A stretch of DNA of 24,073 bases from assembly GCA_019313105.1 (NCBI GenBank), contig JAFDBW010000036.1, forward strand, positions 1 through 24,073, written 5' to 3'. The notes beneath the pieces are model-generated. The model was given only the letters and a program-made list of their open reading frames with translations, did no database searches and was not told the origin of the DNA. Each line of letters opens with the position of its first letter. Within the stretch, counting starts at the first letter, position 1. Shown here piece by piece: positions 22,733 to 24,073 of this stretch. Made by a program: the position numbers and the translations under genes. Source of the DNA: Deltaproteobacteria bacterium (lineage in GTDB: Bacteria > Desulfobacterota > Desulfuromonadia > Desulfuromonadales > BM103).

Positions 22733-24073
22733 ATGGTGGAAAGTAACGACACAACCAACAACGAAACAGAAGAAATGGAAATGGAGCAGGACTTCGAGTC
22801 ACTGTTCGAAAGCAGCATGCAGGAATTGCATGTTGGTGATGTTGTCCGTGGAACAATTGTACAGGTCAATGACGACAACGTAGTTGTCGATGTCGGGTAC
22901 AAATCGGAAGGGGTTATCCCTCTTGCCGAGTTCAAGGATGAAGAAGGTAAAATCGACGTTAACGTCGGTGACGAAATTGACGTCTTATTCGAACGTCGTG
23001 AGAATGAAAGCGGCCTGATCGGGCTCTCCAAGGAAAAGGCCGATCGCCAGAAGATCTGGGGCTCCCTGGAAGAGGGCGCTGTTGTCGAGGGCAAGATCGT
23101 TGGCCGTATCAAGGGTGGCTTGACTGTCGATATCGGCATCAACGCGTTTCTCCCCGGCTCACAGGTTGATCTTCGTCCGGTTCGCAATCTTGAGAAGCTG
23201 CTGGGCGCGACCTTCGAGTTCAAGATTATCAAGCTGAACAAGCGACGTGGCAATATTGTTCTTTCTCGTCGCGTCCTCCTCGAAGAGCAACGCGAAAGTA
23301 TGCGTTCCGACACACTTGAAACACTTGCTGAAGGCCAGGTCATCGAAGGTATTGTCAAGAACCTCACCGATTACGGTTCATTCATCGACCTTGGTGGCAT
23401 CGACGGTCTTTTGCACATTACTGATATGTCCTGGGGGCGGGTCAACCACCCCTCCGATGTACTCACCGTTGGCGAAAAGATCAAGGTCAAGATTCTCAAG
23501 TATGATCGTGAGCGCGAGCGGGTTTCTCTCGGCCTGAAACAGATCACCCCCGATCCATGGCTGGAAGTGGAAACCATCTACCCGGTCGGCACCAAGGTTC
23601 AGGGCAAGGTGGTCAGCTTGACAGACTACGGTGCGTTCGTCGAACTGCAAGATGGTGTCGAGGGCCTGATCCACGTTTCGGAAATGAGTTGGACCAAGCG
23701 CATCAAGCATCCCAACAAACTCCTGACTGTGGGCGATGAAGTGGAAACCGTCGTCCTGGCACTGGATATCCCCAATCGGCGCATCTCCCTTGGTCTCAAG
23801 CAGATTGAACCGAATCCGTGGGAAGTGATCGGCGAGAAATTCCCGGTCGGCACAATTATCGAAGGTCAGGTCAAGAATATCACTGATTTCGGCGTCTTTG
23901 TTGGCGTGGACGAAGGCATTGACGGCCTGGTGCACATTTCCGATCTTTCCTGGACCAAGCGTGTCAAACACCCCTCCGAGATCTTCAAGAAGGGCGACAC
24001 CGTCAAGGCCGTCGTTCTGAATATTGATCGTGAAAATGAACGATTCTCCCTTGGCCTCAAACAGCTTTCCCCC
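22733..24073 (+). CDS. rpsA: 30S ribosomal protein S1, partial (3' end beyond window)
   Basis: S1 helps recruit mRNA to the 30S subunit. The first 447 codons are present, without a stop. After an acidic N-terminus, five S1 (OB-fold) domains are visible at about 33-99, 115-180, 200-269, 285-356 and 371-443. Domains 3 to 5 are closely similar, each ending near R-x-S/F-L-G-L-K-Q. Family members usually have six domains and about 550-580 residues, so the sixth is probably beyond the edge. The ATG at 22733 follows AGGGGG (22717-22722) at 10 nt. The gene has its own candidate promoter but also follows cmk-ispH closely. Confidence 0.96.
   Translation, partial: MVESNDTTNNETEEMEMEQDFESLFESSMQELHVGDVVRGTIVQVNDDNVVVDVGYKSEGVIPLAEFKDEEGKIDVNVGDEIDVLFERRENESGLIGLSKEKADRQKIWGSLEEGAVVEGKIVGRIKGGLTVDIGINAFLPGSQVDLRPVRNLEKLLGATFEFKIIKLNKRRGNIVLSRRVLLEEQRESMRSDTLETLAEGQVIEGIVKNLTDYGSFIDLGGIDGLLHITDMSWGRVNHPSDVLTVGEKIKVKILKYDRERERVSLGLKQITPDPWLEVETIYPVGTKVQGKVVSLTDYGAFVELQDGVEGLIHVSEMSWTKRIKHPNKLLTVGDEVETVVLALDIPNRRISLGLKQIEPNPWEVIGEKFPVGTIIEGQVKNITDFGVFVGVDEGIDGLVHISDLSWTKRVKHPSEIFKKGDTVKAVVLNIDRENERFSLGLKQLSP

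Noticed and set aside
22800..24073. Repeated DNA similarity inside rpsA
   Set aside because: It reflects homologous S1 domains within one protein, normal for the family, not a separate repeat element.

Overview
The window is a dense run of bacterial housekeeping genes from a moderately GC-rich, Gram-negative genome. Gene order (queA-tgt-yajC-secD-secF followed by recJ; pheA-tyrA-aroA-cmk-ispH-rpsA), the small DUF2065 membrane protein and a c-type-heme (CxxCH) motif in the periplasmic part of a signalling protein all suggest a Desulfuromonadales/Geobacter-like bacterium. This is an inference from family knowledge and synteny; no database search was possible.

Layout. Bases 1-2545: a likely promoter, then miaB (tRNA methylthiolation) and an M42 metallopeptidase. 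Bases 2594-3520: a good sigma70 promoter driving rplM-rpsI (ribosomal proteins L13 and S9). Bases 3556-4698: a strong hairpin, argC (arginine biosynthesis) and a rho-independent terminator. Bases 4816-6858 (minus strand): a membrane HD-GYP c-di-GMP phosphodiesterase-type sensor with a putative heme c site. Bases 7139-13266: a small DUF2065 protein, the queuosine genes queA and tgt, the Sec accessory genes yajC, secD and secF, a membrane-anchored TPR protein joined to secF, and a terminator. Bases 13482-15212: recJ. Bases 15256-17318 (minus strand): a class I/II aminotransferase followed by a formate/nitrite-type channel. Bases 17603-20935: pheA, tyrA and aroA. Bases 21093-24073: cmk, ispH and the first 447 codons of rpsA, cut by the window end.

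The genes form three functional blocks: tRNA modification and protein export, aromatic amino acid and arginine synthesis, and the translation apparatus. The aminotransferase diverges from pheA and could supply the transamination step that follows prephenate dehydratase or dehydrogenase. PheA carries chorismate mutase, dehydratase and ACT domains, so phenylalanine feedback control is expected.

I found no phage, CRISPR array, insertion sequence, tRNA or rRNA, and no convincing undescribed multi-gene system. The least explained signals are small. Degenerate tandem heptamers (GnACGCG) sit at all three junctions from pheA to cmk, and the last array is inverted and abuts the cmk start. A near-palindrome lies inside an apparent N-terminal extension of tgt, just downstream of a long inverted repeat. 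Others are the heme motif of the HD-GYP protein, a perfect 15-bp hairpin without a T-tract between rpsI and argC, and paired hairpins in the rpsA leader.
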